64,000 nucleotides of DNA from Kaistella sp. SH40-3 (GCF_030686865.1 NZ_JAQYUS010000003.1:248001-312000); one strand, 5' to 3'. Positions 1 to 8,902 are shown, counted from the first letter of the stretch. Made by a program: numbers and translations. The notes: generated by a model not told the origin, from the letters alone.

Positions 1-309
1 AAATTGTCTATGGAATACTATAAAGATGGAACTTCTGCAGAATTCTCTTCCTCTGAATTAAATTCTATTGCATGGAACTTTTTTGAAAACGCTACGGATA
101 AAGTCGCTCTAGAAAAAGCGTTGCTTTGGGCAAAACAATCAGTAAAATTAGATGAAAGTTATGCGAATACTGATACGCTTGCGAATCTTTATTTCAAAAC
201 GGGAGATAAAGCAAATGCAAAAATCTGGGCAACCAAAGCGATTGAACTTGCTAAAAAAGAAGGTGAGGAATACACAGAAACTCAGGCTTTATTGGATAAA
301 ATGAAATAA
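1..309 (+). CDS. C-terminal end of a TPR-containing protein, probably thioredoxin-family (5' partial)
   Basis: The reading frame is open to the left edge, so only about the last 102 residues are present. They are helical and TPR-like, with Ala/Leu-rich repeats such as ALEKALLWAKQSV and NLYFKTGDKANAKIWA. The segment aligns by eye along its whole length with the C-terminus of the thioredoxin-TPR protein at 59305-60477: same order of an AW.F.E...DKV.L.KA motif, WA..SV, KTG...NAKI and a final LL...K. I therefore infer that the missing N-terminus carries a signal peptide and a thioredoxin fold, but this cannot be seen. A bidirectional hairpin terminator follows the stop codon, separating it from the convergent lysozyme gene. 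Confidence 0.75.
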   Translation, partial: KLSMEYYKDGTSAEFSSSELNSIAWNFFENATDKVALEKALLWAKQSVKLDESYANTDTLANLYFKTGDKANAKIWATKAIELAKKEGEEYTETQALLDKMK

Positions 310-327
310 AAAATTTCTCTAAATCTA

Positions 328-358
328 AAGAAGGATGCCGACAAGCATCCTTCTTTTG
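328..358. terminator. Bidirectional intrinsic terminator
   Basis: Perfect 11-bp stem (AAGAAGGATGC / GCATCCTTCTT) with a 6-nt loop, followed by TTTTGTT on the plus strand. It lies between two convergent genes and can serve both. Confidence 0.85.
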
Positions 359-1222
359 TTAATCTAAAGTTAGTCTTTTCAGCGACCACATATTTCCATT
401 AAAGACATTTAAATCGATTTTGGTGTTGATTCCATATACGATTCCGTTTTCGGTAAACTGCCAGATTTTCCAATCGCTGTCGGGTGTAGGTTGCGGCACA
501 TCATTATAGTTTGCCAACCACAATGGATAATCATTAAACTCACCTTTCAAAAAATCTTTATGGTAATGGTAATAGGTGTAAATAATTGGTTTAGCGCCAT
601 AAGCTTCTTCCACAATTCGACACCATATTTTTAAATCTTCAACGAGTTTTTTGGTAGATTTCCGTCTGGGAATTTTCTCAATATCTAAAATTGGTGGCAA
701 ATCTCCAGATTCTAGTTTCACATTTTCCAGAAAATTATTGGCTTGCATAACGGGATCTTCATCGGCTCTATAGAAATGATAAGCACCGCGAATGAGTTCG
801 TGTTTTTTAGATAGATTCCAGAATTCATCGAAATGTTTGTCTGCAGATTTGTTTCCCATTGTTGCCCGAAGAACAACGAATTTTATTGGGATTGCTCGGT
901 TTCCAATACTTAAACTGTCCCACGTAATATCTTCTTTTCTTTGGTAATGAGAGATATCCATCCCAAAAGTCTTATCGGCGTAGTCACCAATAATTCTGTT
1001 GATCCTATTTTCCTCTGCTTCCGAATTCGATAATTTTTTATGCTCGAATTTATTGAAATACATCGAATAGTGAAAAGAAATTTTCTGTTTTAAGTAAAAC
1101 CCCGTTCCTACTAAGGTTAAAGCCAGAAATAAAAGCAGAATTTCTCTACGCAGAAGAAAATGTCTTTTGCGTTTTTTGTGAATTTTCCGGGTTGTTTTTC
1201 TTTTTACTTTTCTTTTGGCCAT
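359..1222 (-). CDS. Membrane-anchored GH25 family lysozyme (N-acetylmuramidase)
   Basis: Glycoside hydrolase family 25 cleaves the beta-1,4 bond between MurNAc and GlcNAc in peptidoglycan. The 287-residue protein begins with about 25 very basic residues (Lys/Arg/His runs), then one hydrophobic segment (about 27-44) and a GH25 barrel from about residue 86. Visible family marks are GMDISHYQ at the first strand, FVVLRATMG, GAYHFYR, the catalytic Asp-x-Glu in PPILDIEK (about 180-182) and the closing IWQFTENG...IDLNVF. The ATG at 1222 is chosen over an in-frame upstream start at 1261 because a TATTTTTG promoter box sits only 7 bases before it. No cleavable signal peptide is evident, so a type II inner-membrane anchor is likely. 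Related Bacteroidetes proteins are usually annotated simply as lysozyme; the physiological target is unknown. Confidence 0.9.
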   Translation of the reverse strand: MAKRKVKRKTTRKIHKKRKRHFLLRREILLLFLALTLVGTGFYLKQKISFHYSMYFNKFEHKKLSNSEAEENRINRIIGDYADKTFGMDISHYQRKEDITWDSLSIGNRAIPIKFVVLRATMGNKSADKHFDEFWNLSKKHELIRGAYHFYRADEDPVMQANNFLENVKLESGDLPPILDIEKIPRRKSTKKLVEDLKIWCRIVEEAYGAKPIIYTYYHYHKDFLKGEFNDYPLWLANYNDVPQPTPDSDWKIWQFTENGIVYGINTKIDLNVFNGNMWSLKRLTLD

Positions 1223-1229
1223 TGGTTTG

Positions 1230-1237
1230 CAAAAATA
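1230..1237 (-). promoter_or_regulatory. -7 promoter box of the GH25 gene
   Basis: Reads TATTTTTG on the minus strand, an exact match to the Bacteroidetes TAnnTTTG consensus, ending 7 bases before the ATG at 1222. No clear -33 TTG. It implies a very short leader and excludes the longer start at 1261. Confidence 0.6.
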
Positions 1238-1490
1238 GATTTTTTTAGGACGAAAAACCATTAAAACTTTTTAACCACAAAAGTCACAAAGATTTTTTTA
1301 CTTGTAAAATATTAAGTTTTCTTTTACACCTTAGTCAAATTCGTTTAAGTTAATTTTTTGCGTAGAAAGTTCACATTAGTTGGGTTTCTAAAAGAAATCT
1401 TAATTATTTTAATTTCTTCACAAATCTTAATGGTGAAATTTTCCAGTTTTATTTCTGCTTTAATTTTTGACCGATTTAGCAGTTAAACTT

Positions 1491-1524
1491 TAAAAACAAA
1501 AAGCCACGAAAATTTCGTGGCTTT
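1491..1524 (-). terminator. Terminator of the aldehyde dehydrogenase gene
   Basis: Stem AAAGCCACG / CGTGGCTTT around an AAAATTT loop; on the minus strand it is followed by TTTTTGTTTTT. It lies 22 bases behind the stop codon at 1547. Confidence 0.85.
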
Positions 1525-1546
1525 GTAAATATTTGATTTAAAATTT

Positions 1547-3940
1547 CTAAGCTCCGTACGGAATCCAGATGTTTTTAATTTCTGTCGCATGTCTTAAGAA
1601 TTCCTGACCTTCACCATGTTTTGGATTTAACCAGTTTCTGTATTTTCCGAAATTCACCCATGACCGCTTCATAGAATCCGTAGATAATAATTCGATATTT
1701 TTACTTCCTTCTGCTGTTCCGAAATACCAAATACCGTCAATGTTATAATGTTTCGCAAGTTCTCCAGCCAATTCTTCTTTCGGTCCTGTTACAATATTTA
1801 CTGTTCCAGCAGGAACATCTGAAGTTTCTAAAATCTGATAGAAATCGGTTGCCGAGAAAGGATGTTTTTCCGATGGAACTACCACTACTCTATTTCCCAT
1901 TGCAATGGCTGGAATCACCGTAGAAATAAATCCTAGTAAAGGACTCTCTTCCGGACAAATAACCGCCATTACTCCAATTGCTTCCGGCATTGCTAAAGTC
2001 ACCATTCTCTGAACAGTTGAATGGGCTGCACCGTCATATTTATCAGCGTAAGCCGCGTACGTATAAATTCTTTCAATTGATTTTTCAACCTCATCTTGAG
2101 CAGACTCTAAAGATTCGTTCGTCATTTCAACAATTCTCTCTGCAAATTCTTCAGATCTAATGGCTAAATTTTCGGCAATGTAATAAAGAACTTGCGCTCT
2201 TGCATGACCGGTCATTCCACCCCAAGATTTTTCTGCATGGGCCGCTTCTACAGCATTTCTAATATCTTTTCTGTTTCCTTCAGAAACTTCACCGATATAT
2301 TCTCCGAACGCATTTTTGATTTCGGTGCTGTAACCTCCATCTGGTCTTGCTTGTTTTCCACCGATATACATTTTGGTTGTACGGTCAATATCTGCCAAAC
2401 TGTTTTTAGTTTTTTTAGAATCCTTTACTTTTTCAGTTTTCGGTAGAATTGGTTTTGAAGTAAACTCTGCTTCCACTTTTGGTTTCATATATTCATACAA
2501 ACCTTCCTTACCACCTTCTCTTCCGAAGCCAGATTCTCTATAACCACCAAAGCCTGCAGCCGCATCAAACTGATTGGTACAGTTGATCCAAACGCTTCCT
2601 GCTTTGATTTTCGGCGCAATATCTAAAGCCAGATTAATGTTTTCTGTCCACAAACTTGAAGCCAAACCATAACGCGTATTGTTTGCTAAAGCCACCGCCT
2701 CATTATGCGAACGGAAAGTCATGGCGACCAAAACAGGCCCGAATATTTCTTCCTGCGCAATGACTGCACTTGTTGGAACATCGGTAAATAAAGTTGGTGG
2801 ATAGTACCAGCCATTTTTCGGAAGTCCATTTTTTGGTTGGTAAATCGTACAACCTTCATTAATTCCAATTTTCACCATATCATCGATGGTTTTCAATTGA
2901 ACTTTGTCCACGATTGAACCCATGTCAATTGCTTTGTCCATCGGATCGCCAACTCGCAATGTATCCATACGGTCACGAAGTTTTTTATAGAATACTTCTG
3001 AAACTGATTCCTGAACAAGAAGTCGAGAACCGGCACAGCAAACCTGCCCCTGATTGAACCAGATTGCATCTACAATTCCTTCAACTGCGGAATCTAAGTC
3101 AGCGTCTTCAAATACGATAAATGGTGATTTCCCGCCTAATTCTAAAGAGATTTTTTTACCTGTTCCAGCGATATTTGTTCTCAAAGTTTTACCCACTTTG
3201 GTAGAACCTGTGAACGCCACTTTCTGAATATCGTTGTGATTAACCAAAGCATTTCCAGCAACGGTTCCTTTTCCAGTAACTACATTTACAACCCCTTTTG
3301 GCAATCCAACTTTCTCACAGATTTCTGCAAATAATAAAGCGGTTAGTGATGTATATTCTGCAGGTTTCAAAACGATGGTATTTCCCATTGCTAAAGCCGG
3401 AGCCACTTTCCAAGAAAGCATCATTAATGGAAAGTTCCACGGTATAATTTGCCCGACTACACCAACTTCCTGGTAATCGCTAAATTCTGTTTCCATCAAT
3501 TTTGCCCAACCTGCATGATGATAGAAATGTCTTGCCACAATCGGAATATCAATATCGCGGGTTTCACGAATCGGTTTTCCATTATCTAAAGTTTCTAAAA
3601 CTGCAAACAGTCTGGAATGTTTTTGAATTTGTCTTGCGATAGCATACAAATATTTTGCACGTTCGAATCCACCGATTGCAACCCATTCTGGCAACGCTTT
3701 GTTGGCTGCTTTTACAGCAAGATCAACATCAGTTTCGTCAGCTTCAGCAATTTTTGCTAAAAACTGTTTATTAGACGGATTGTTGGAATCTGCATATTTT
3801 TTGGAGTGTGGTTTTACCCATTCTCCGCCGATAAACAATTCGAAATTTCTGTTATGATTTTCTAAAAATTCCACAGCGGGTGCTGCGCTTTCTGGGGCGG
3901 GACCGTAAACCATGGTGTTGTATATTTCTTTGATTTCCAT
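1547..3940 (-). CDS. Double-domain aldehyde dehydrogenase (ALDH16-like)
   Basis: NAD(P)+-dependent oxidation of an aldehyde to its acid. The 797-residue protein holds two ALDH superfamily regions in tandem. Domain 1 (about 30-500) is complete: PWNFP Asn near 169, ELGGKSP Glu near 267 and catalytic Cys in GQVCCAGS near 301-302, close to the classical ALDH2 numbering. Domain 2 (about 530-790) keeps the ALDH fold signature but ends before a catalytic Cys region, and the Glu motif is degenerate (SWVNFGK), so it is probably structural. This is the architecture of the ALDH16 family. It lies downstream of deoC on the same strand, so acetaldehyde released from deoxyribose 5-phosphate is an attractive substrate (inference). 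Start set at the ATG at 3940 because the upstream in-frame extension looks non-coding. Confidence 0.92.
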   Translation of the reverse strand: MEIKEIYNTMVYGPAPESAAPAVEFLENHNRNFELFIGGEWVKPHSKKYADSNNPSNKQFLAKIAEADETDVDLAVKAANKALPEWVAIGGFERAKYLYAIARQIQKHSRLFAVLETLDNGKPIRETRDIDIPIVARHFYHHAGWAKLMETEFSDYQEVGVVGQIIPWNFPLMMLSWKVAPALAMGNTIVLKPAEYTSLTALLFAEICEKVGLPKGVVNVVTGKGTVAGNALVNHNDIQKVAFTGSTKVGKTLRTNIAGTGKKISLELGGKSPFIVFEDADLDSAVEGIVDAIWFNQGQVCCAGSRLLVQESVSEVFYKKLRDRMDTLRVGDPMDKAIDMGSIVDKVQLKTIDDMVKIGINEGCTIYQPKNGLPKNGWYYPPTLFTDVPTSAVIAQEEIFGPVLVAMTFRSHNEAVALANNTRYGLASSLWTENINLALDIAPKIKAGSVWINCTNQFDAAAGFGGYRESGFGREGGKEGLYEYMKPKVEAEFTSKPILPKTEKVKDSKKTKNSLADIDRTTKMYIGGKQARPDGGYSTEIKNAFGEYIGEVSEGNRKDIRNAVEAAHAEKSWGGMTGHARAQVLYYIAENLAIRSEEFAERIVEMTNESLESAQDEVEKSIERIYTYAAYADKYDGAAHSTVQRMVTLAMPEAIGVMAVICPEESPLLGFISTVIPAIAMGNRVVVVPSEKHPFSATDFYQILETSDVPAGTVNIVTGPKEELAGELAKHYNIDGIWYFGTAEGSKNIELLSTDSMKRSWVNFGKYRNWLNPKHGEGQEFLRHATEIKNIWIPYGA

Positions 3941-4091
3941 TATGTTGATGTGTTGATGTGATCTTGCGGAAATTTCGGCCACAAAAGTCACAAAAGTTTT
4001 ATTTTTTCAAGTTTTTCAAAAGAGCAAGGTAAATTTATTCTGTTAAAAAATATTAGTCTCTATTATTATAATCTTTATTTATATTTAGTTC

Positions 4092-4195
4092 CCAATGCGC
4101 CCCGACCTGAGTGGAGTTCTTTTTTATTGGTGGCTGAGCCTGTCTCGAAGCCGACAATGAAAAAAGAGGGAACGGAGGGCGGAAATAGGCGCCCA
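4092..4195 (-). repeat. Structured dispersed repeat, copy 1 (GGGCG hairpin / CAGGTCGGGGCGC element)
   Basis: Read on the minus strand the element begins GGGCGCCTATTTCCGCCC, a GGGCG/CGCCC hairpin with an 8-nt loop, continues with CTCC, then an imperfect inverted repeat with a T6/A6 core, and ends CAGGTCGGGGCGCATTGG. The copy at 52350-52434 keeps both end blocks, while its middle stem is different in sequence but still pairs. This copy also holds an inner hairpin GGCT-GAG...CTC-AGCC. It lies 27 bp behind the deoC stop codon. Confidence 0.75.
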
Positions 4196-4221
4196 TACTT
4201 TCGCCAATTTCAGTATGATCC

Positions 4222-5220
4222 TTATGCCATAGGATGTCTAAATCCAGCGCTGTATCGACCAGTTACGTAATGTTCTAACTGTCGCTCGATGTCACCCAAT
4301 AGGGAACTTGCACCGAATCGGAAAAGGTCTGGTGTTAACCAGTCATTGCCTAATTCTTCTTTTATTAGAATTAAATAATCGAGTGCCTGTTTCGCCTTTT
4401 GAATTCCACCTGCTGGTTTGTAGCCTACTTTTACGCCCGTTAATTCATAATAATCACGGATGCAGCGAATCATTACAAGACTTACTGCTAAGGTTGCATT
4501 CACTGATTCTTTTCCAGTAGAGGTTTTGATGAAGTCTGAGCCGGCCATCATTGCGACCCAAGAGGCTTTTGCAACTTTGGTATAAGTTGGGATTTCTCCT
4601 GTGGCAAGAATGGTTTTCATGTGTGCATCGCCACAAGCGGCACGACATAATTTGATTTCGTCATAGAGTTCTTTCCACTCTGATTCTAAAACTAAATCCC
4701 TGGAAATAACAATGTCTATTTCTTTTGCGCCAGCGGCGACCGATTTTTTGATTTCAGTAATTTTATCTTCAAGGGAAATCTTACCCGCTGGAAATCCTGT
4801 AGAAACCGCAGCAATCGGAATTGAAGTTCCCTGCAACGCTTCTTTCGCAAACGGAATTAAATTGTGATATACACAAACAGCACCTGTTGTAAGATTTGCG
4901 TCCTGCATTCCTAATTTTTCAAGAATGTCTTGGCGCACAGGATTTTTGGCTTTTTCGCACAAACGCAAAACATTTCCGCGTGTATCGTCGCCAGCCAAAG
5001 TCGTAAGGTCAATCATGGAAATCGCCTTAAGCAACCAAGCTGCCTGGAATTCTTTTTTCACACTTCTTCTCCCTGATAAAGTTGCCACGCGGCGATCAAC
5101 AGCACTTTTATTAACATTGAGGGTCTCGAAATATTTGGTAGTGAAGGCAAGACCTTCGTTGCGAATCTCAGCGTGATTTTGCGTAGAATTGATATCGTTT
5201 TTTTCTAATGTCTTTTGCAT
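4222..5220 (-). CDS. deoC: Deoxyribose-phosphate aldolase
   Basis: Class I aldolase converting 2-deoxyribose 5-phosphate to glyceraldehyde 3-phosphate and acetaldehyde in deoxynucleoside catabolism; cytosolic. Key marks: GAKEIDIVISRDL, HMKTILATGEI, FIKTSTGKES with the proton-relay/Schiff-base lysine region, and VGYKPAGGI with the second conserved Lys. At 332 residues it is longer than the about 259-residue E. coli enzyme, with an N-terminal extension of about 65 residues typical of the longer DeoC subgroup. The ATG at 5220 is the only good start. It is followed on the same strand, after a 280-bp gap holding a repeat element, by an aldehyde dehydrogenase, suggesting a two-step route to acetate (inference). 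Confidence 0.95.
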   Translation of the reverse strand: MQKTLEKNDINSTQNHAEIRNEGLAFTTKYFETLNVNKSAVDRRVATLSGRRSVKKEFQAAWLLKAISMIDLTTLAGDDTRGNVLRLCEKAKNPVRQDILEKLGMQDANLTTGAVCVYHNLIPFAKEALQGTSIPIAAVSTGFPAGKISLEDKITEIKKSVAAGAKEIDIVISRDLVLESEWKELYDEIKLCRAACGDAHMKTILATGEIPTYTKVAKASWVAMMAGSDFIKTSTGKESVNATLAVSLVMIRCIRDYYELTGVKVGYKPAGGIQKAKQALDYLILIKEELGNDWLTPDLFRFGASSLLGDIERQLEHYVTGRYSAGFRHPMA

Positions 5221-5332
5221 GAATAATAGGTTTAATTAGAAAATATATTCTATTTAATTAAGGAATGTAAATTTAACCAATTATATACAAATGGTCACCC
5301 TACTTTCTGGAATTCTTTAAAACTGCTTTTAA

Positions 5333-5370
5333 AAAAAATTATGCACTTCAAATGAAATGCATAATTTTTT
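5333..5370 (-). terminator. Terminator of the Lrp-family gene
   Basis: Stem AAAAAATTATGCA pairing with TGCATAATTTTTT around a 12-nt loop; on the minus strand the stem runs into a T-rich tract 24 bases behind the stop at 5394. A second short inverted repeat (ATCAACT...AGTTGAT, 5371-5394) adjoins it. Confidence 0.7.
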
Positions 5371-5393
5371 ATCAACTGAAAATTTGTAGTTGA

Positions 5394-5864
5394 TTAAACT
5401 TTTAATTGTCTGTTGATGCTTTGTTCCAGGGAAATAAATGTTTCGGTTCTGGTTACTCCTTTTAGTTTTTGAATTTTATTCAAAATCTCCATCAAGTGGT
5501 CATTGTCCCGACATAATACTTTTAGAAAAATAGTATAATTCCCTGTGGTATAATGGGCTTCTACTACTTCATTAATTTCCTTCAGCGCTTTTATGGCATC
5601 ATTATAATGACTTGGTTGCTCCAGAAACACACCGAGGAAAGATACCACCTTGAAACCAATTTTCCGCGGATTAAGAAACGAAATTGAATTCTCTATAACT
5701 TCAGCATTTTCTAATTTTTTGATTCTTTGATGAACTGCTGTAGTAGATATTCCGACATTTTTTGAAATGAGCGCTAGAGATGTTTTCGCATTGTCCATTA
5801 ACATATAGATAATTTCTTTATCGATTTTATCTAAATGATACTCGGCATTAATTGCATTTTTCAT
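5394..5864 (-). CDS. Lrp/AsnC family transcriptional regulator
   Basis: DNA-binding regulator that usually responds to an amino acid. N-terminal winged helix (about 10-60): LDKIDKEIIYMLMDNAKTS followed by ISKNVGISTTAVHQRIKKLE is the classical AsnC-type HTH. The C-terminal half (about 70-150) is the RAM/ligand-binding beta-alpha-beta-beta-alpha-beta domain with the GNYTIFLKVLCRDNDHL motif. 156 residues is normal for the family. Its gene lies directly upstream of deoC on the same strand but is separated by its own terminator, so co-transcription is unlikely. Target genes cannot be named from the sequence. Confidence 0.93.
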   Translation of the reverse strand: MKNAINAEYHLDKIDKEIIYMLMDNAKTSLALISKNVGISTTAVHQRIKKLENAEVIENSISFLNPRKIGFKVVSFLGVFLEQPSHYNDAIKALKEINEVVEAHYTTGNYTIFLKVLCRDNDHLMEILNKIQKLKGVTRTETFISLEQSINRQLKV

Positions 5865-5889
5865 TTTAAGATTTGTTTGTTATAAATTA

Positions 5890-6849
5890 TTAGTTCTCAA
5901 CTTTATTAAAGAGGGTCAAGATGGGGAAATGATCGCTGTAACCGCCAAGATATCTTGAGCCCGCAAATGTTCTAAATGGTCGACCAGCAAATTTTCGATC
6001 AGAAGTGCTTAATTTTTCATGATTAAAAACCATTGATTCTTTAAATGAAAGCTGCAACTTTGAGGTTAAAAAATTACCAGAGAAAATCATTTGGTCAAAA
6101 AGTAAGCCATTTTTGTAATGAAACGTAGAAAATTTTTCATTTTTAAACAAATCTAGATATGGATTAAAAAGTATTCTGTTGAAATCCTTATCATATATGA
6201 AATTAGATATCATTTCCTCATCGGGGTTTTCATTAAAATCACCACAAACCATAACGCCTTCATCAGTCGTAGAAATTAATTTAGAAATCTTTTCATTTAA
6301 ATCATTTAGAATATATTCTCGTTTTGATTTATTGATATCTTTTTCTCTTTTAGAAGGTAAGTGAAGAACGAAAACATTAATGATGGTTTCCAAATATTTC
6401 ACTTTGCAGAACAGAACATCTCTAGTCGTATCATAATATTCTGATTTCTCCCCTTCCACGGTAAAGAAATACGTGATGGGCTCAGAAGAAATTATTTCAA
6501 TTTTCGATTGCTCGTAGAGAAGCGCAACATCTACACCACGCTCGTCCATAGACTCATAATGTACAATTCCGTAGGTTGAATTAAAAGGATCTGATTTCAC
6601 CAAATCCTCCAATGGCTTTCTGCCTTGTACTTCAGCCAATCCGATGAGCATTGGCATCCCGTTTTCACTTTCAGATATTAGTTGAAAGACCTGTGAAATT
6701 TTAGAAAGTTTATTCTGATATTTACGTTCGTCCCAATTGGGTAATCCAGATTTGGTAGGATCTAATTTATGAACACGGGGAAGATCTGGACAAAACAAAT
6801 TTTCCACATTGTAAAAACCAATTAATTCCGAGTTGCTTTTATTTTCCAT
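5890..6849 (-). CDS. Endonuclease/exonuclease/phosphatase (EEP) family protein
   Basis: Mg2+-dependent phosphodiesterase fold shared by exonuclease III, DNase I and inositol phosphatases. Visible catalytic motifs in order: GFYNVENLF near the N-terminus (metal-binding Asn), GLAEVQG (metal-binding Glu), VVDVALLY-like strand, MVCGDFNENP (Asp and Asn) and YSDHFPIL (terminal Asp-His). There is no signal peptide, so a cytosolic enzyme is likely; the substrate is unknown. I use the ATG at 6849, which puts the GFYN motif about 10 residues from the N-terminus as in relatives; an in-frame ATG at 6873 would add eight residues. It is 50 bp behind trmD and probably belongs to the same ndh-trmD transcript. 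Confidence 0.88.
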   Translation of the reverse strand: MENKSNSELIGFYNVENLFCPDLPRVHKLDPTKSGLPNWDERKYQNKLSKISQVFQLISESENGMPMLIGLAEVQGRKPLEDLVKSDPFNSTYGIVHYESMDERGVDVALLYEQSKIEIISSEPITYFFTVEGEKSEYYDTTRDVLFCKVKYLETIINVFVLHLPSKREKDINKSKREYILNDLNEKISKLISTTDEGVMVCGDFNENPDEEMISNFIYDKDFNRILFNPYLDLFKNEKFSTFHYKNGLLFDQMIFSGNFLTSKLQLSFKESMVFNHEKLSTSDRKFAGRPFRTFAGSRYLGGYSDHFPILTLFNKVEN

Positions 6850-6900
6850 TCCAAAAATTAATTGTTTTACCATGAAAGTAGTTTAGCATAAAAAATCGTT

Positions 6901-7581
6901 TTATTTTTCCTGCAAAAGATCCGGTCTTTTTTCTAAAGTGTTTTTAAGTGCCTGATCGTGTTCCCATTCCTCAATTTTTTTTGAGTTGCCACTCAACAAG
7001 ATATCGGGAACTTTTAAACCTTTGTACTCAGAAGGTCTTGTATAAATAGGTGGTGAAAGCAGATTATCCTGAAAACAATCGGTGAGCGCAGACTGTTCGT
7101 CATTTAAAACTCCGGGTAATAATCGAATGATGGAATCTGCTAAAACGCAGGCTGCCAATTCACCGCCAGTAAGTACATAATCGCCGATAGAGATTTCTTT
7201 GGTTATATGAAGTTCACGAACTCGCTGATCTATACCTTTGTAATGACCACAAAGAAAAATTAGATTTTTTTTAATCGAAAGCGTATTGGCAATTTTTTGA
7301 TTTAAAGTTTCACCATCTGGAGTGAGGTAAATCACCTCATCATAATTCCGCTCGGCTTTTAATTCGGAAATGCATTTATCGATGGGTTCAATCATCATAA
7401 TCATTCCGGCACCGCCGCCATAAGGCTCATCATCAATTTGGCGGTGTTTCCCAATACTCCAATCTCTTAACTGATGAAAATGGACTTCTGCCAAACCTTT
7501 TTGCATTGCTCTTTTCAATATTGAAGTTTGAAAAGGACTTTCCATTAATTCTGGCAAAACACTTATAATATCTATTCTCAT
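6901..7581 (-). CDS. trmD: tRNA (guanine37-N1)-methyltransferase
   Basis: SPOUT-class enzyme that methylates G37 next to the anticodon using S-adenosylmethionine and so prevents +1 frameshifts. The 226-residue protein starts [11 protein letters not shown] and carries the [11 protein letters not shown] substrate loop, LTPDGE, the knot motif [12 protein letters not shown] and [12 protein letters not shown]. The GTP/tRNA-binding C-terminal part is complete. The start codon overlaps the end of the upstream NADH dehydrogenase gene by 4 bases (ATGA), showing translational coupling within one operon. Flavobacterial TrmD is a single-copy essential gene; identity is secure. Confidence 0.97.
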   Translation of the reverse strand: MRIDIISVLPELMESPFQTSILKRAMQKGLAEVHFHQLRDWSIGKHRQIDDEPYGGGAGMIMMIEPIDKCISELKAERNYDEVIYLTPDGETLNQKIANTLSIKKNLIFLCGHYKGIDQRVRELHITKEISIGDYVLTGGELAACVLADSIIRLLPGVLNDEQSALTDCFQDNLLSPPIYTRPSEYKGLKVPDILLSGNSKKIEEWEHDQALKNTLEKRPDLLQEK

Positions 7582-8840
7582 TGTTCAGTATTGTTCTTTT
7601 TATTAGGAATAATGATTAATCTTAATGAAGAGTCTTTATTAATATAACTCCACATCCAGTTGAAGAAAACGGCTAATTTGTTTCGAACACTTAAAATTAA
7701 CATTAAGTGTAAGAACATCCAGAAATACCAAGCAAGAAATCCTTGAAATTTAAATTTCGGAAGATCTACAACCGCACGGTGTTTCCCTATGGTAGCTAAA
7801 CTTCCTCTATCTATATATTCATATTCTTCCCAGTCTTTTTGTGATTTTTTTAGAAAGTTATTGGCTAAATTTTTCCCTTGATTAATGGCTACATTGGCAA
7901 CCTGTGGATGACCTGCTGGATATTTCGGAGTTTCCATATAAGCGATATCGCCAATGGCAAAAACATTATCATAACCAAGAATTCGGTTATAACGATCTGT
8001 TTTAAATCTGTTTCTGACAATCACTTCAGGACTTAAGCCATCAATAATATTACCAGTAACTCCTGCGGCCCAAATTACATTATTAGACGCAATTTCTTTC
8101 CCGCTTTTCATATAGACTTTGTCCCCATCGTAATCCGTCACCATTTCACCTTTCATAAAATCGACGCCTAATTCTTTTAAATATTGGGCTGATTTGTTTT
8201 GGGCTTCCTCACTCATTACGCCAAGAGGCATTTCGGTTGAACTAATTAAAATAATTTTTAAATCCTCAAAATTCATATGTGGATAATCACGAGGAAGAAT
8301 ATCTTTTTTCATTTCAGCGAAAGCGCCTGCGAGTTCCACACCGGTTGGTCCACTTCCTACAATAACAATATTCCAGTTTCCATCGTCACTGCGTTTTCTT
8401 TCAATAATTAATTTCTCGAAGGTCAACAATACATGGTTTCTAATTGCAATGGCTTCCTGAGTATTTTTCATACCAAAAGTCAAGTGCTCCATTTTGTCAT
8501 TTCCAAAGAAATTTGTTTTACAACCTGTTGCAATCACCAATTTATCATAGGTAAACTCCGCTTCTTCGGTAACAATTTTATTTTGCTCCGGAACAATACT
8601 TTGAACTTCAGTCAGTCGAAACTGTATGTTTCGGGAACGTTGAAAAATTTTTCTGAAAGGAAATGAAATGTTACTTGGCTCTATACGTCCACAAGCAACC
8701 TGGTAGAAAAGTGGCTGAAACATGTGATGGTTGACTTTGTCGATTACCATCACCTTTTTTCTTTTATTATTCAGTGATTTTGCCAATTGTAAACCAGCAA
8801 ATCCACCACCAATAATTACTATTTTTTCGCGTGCTTCCAT
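7578..8840 (-). CDS. ndh: Type II NADH dehydrogenase (NDH-2) / FAD-dependent oxidoreductase
   Basis: Single-subunit flavoprotein that oxidises NADH and reduces (mena)quinone without pumping protons, at the inner face of the cytoplasmic membrane. Two Rossmann motifs are visible: [12 protein letters not shown] (FAD, near residue 9) and [13 protein letters not shown] (NADH, near 165). The AIGDIA motif closes the FAD site, and a hydrophobic stretch with [12 protein letters not shown] near the C-terminus provides membrane attachment. 420 residues matches NDH-2. A TAATTTTG promoter box lies 5 bases upstream of the ATG, so this gene heads the ndh-trmD-EEP operon with almost no leader. Confidence 0.9.
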   Translation of the reverse strand: MEAREKIVIIGGGFAGLQLAKSLNNKRKKVMVIDKVNHHMFQPLFYQVACGRIEPSNISFPFRKIFQRSRNIQFRLTEVQSIVPEQNKIVTEEAEFTYDKLVIATGCKTNFFGNDKMEHLTFGMKNTQEAIAIRNHVLLTFEKLIIERKRSDDGNWNIVIVGSGPTGVELAGAFAEMKKDILPRDYPHMNFEDLKIILISSTEMPLGVMSEEAQNKSAQYLKELGVDFMKGEMVTDYDGDKVYMKSGKEIASNNVIWAAGVTGNIIDGLSPEVIVRNRFKTDRYNRILGYDNVFAIGDIAYMETPKYPAGHPQVANVAINQGKNLANNFLKKSQKDWEEYEYIDRGSLATIGKHRAVVDLPKFKFQGFLAWYFWMFLHLMLILSVRNKLAVFFNWMWSYINKDSSLRLIIIPNKKNNTEQ

Positions 8841-8845
8841 TGCTA

Positions 8846-8853
8846 CAAAATTA
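8846..8853 (-). promoter_or_regulatory. -7 promoter box of the ndh-trmD operon
   Basis: TAATTTTG on the minus strand matches TAnnTTTG, 5 bases before the ndh ATG. No -33 TTG at the usual distance. Confidence 0.55.
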
Positions 8854-8902
8854 CGGAATTTTTTCTCAGTTTTTATTAATTCTAAATAACCAAAATGCGG
8901 AC

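Noticed and set aside
4454-4648. 64-residue minus-strand frame inside deoC
   Set aside because: Shadow of deoC in another frame; a frameshift was considered but the deoC frame is intact from end to end.
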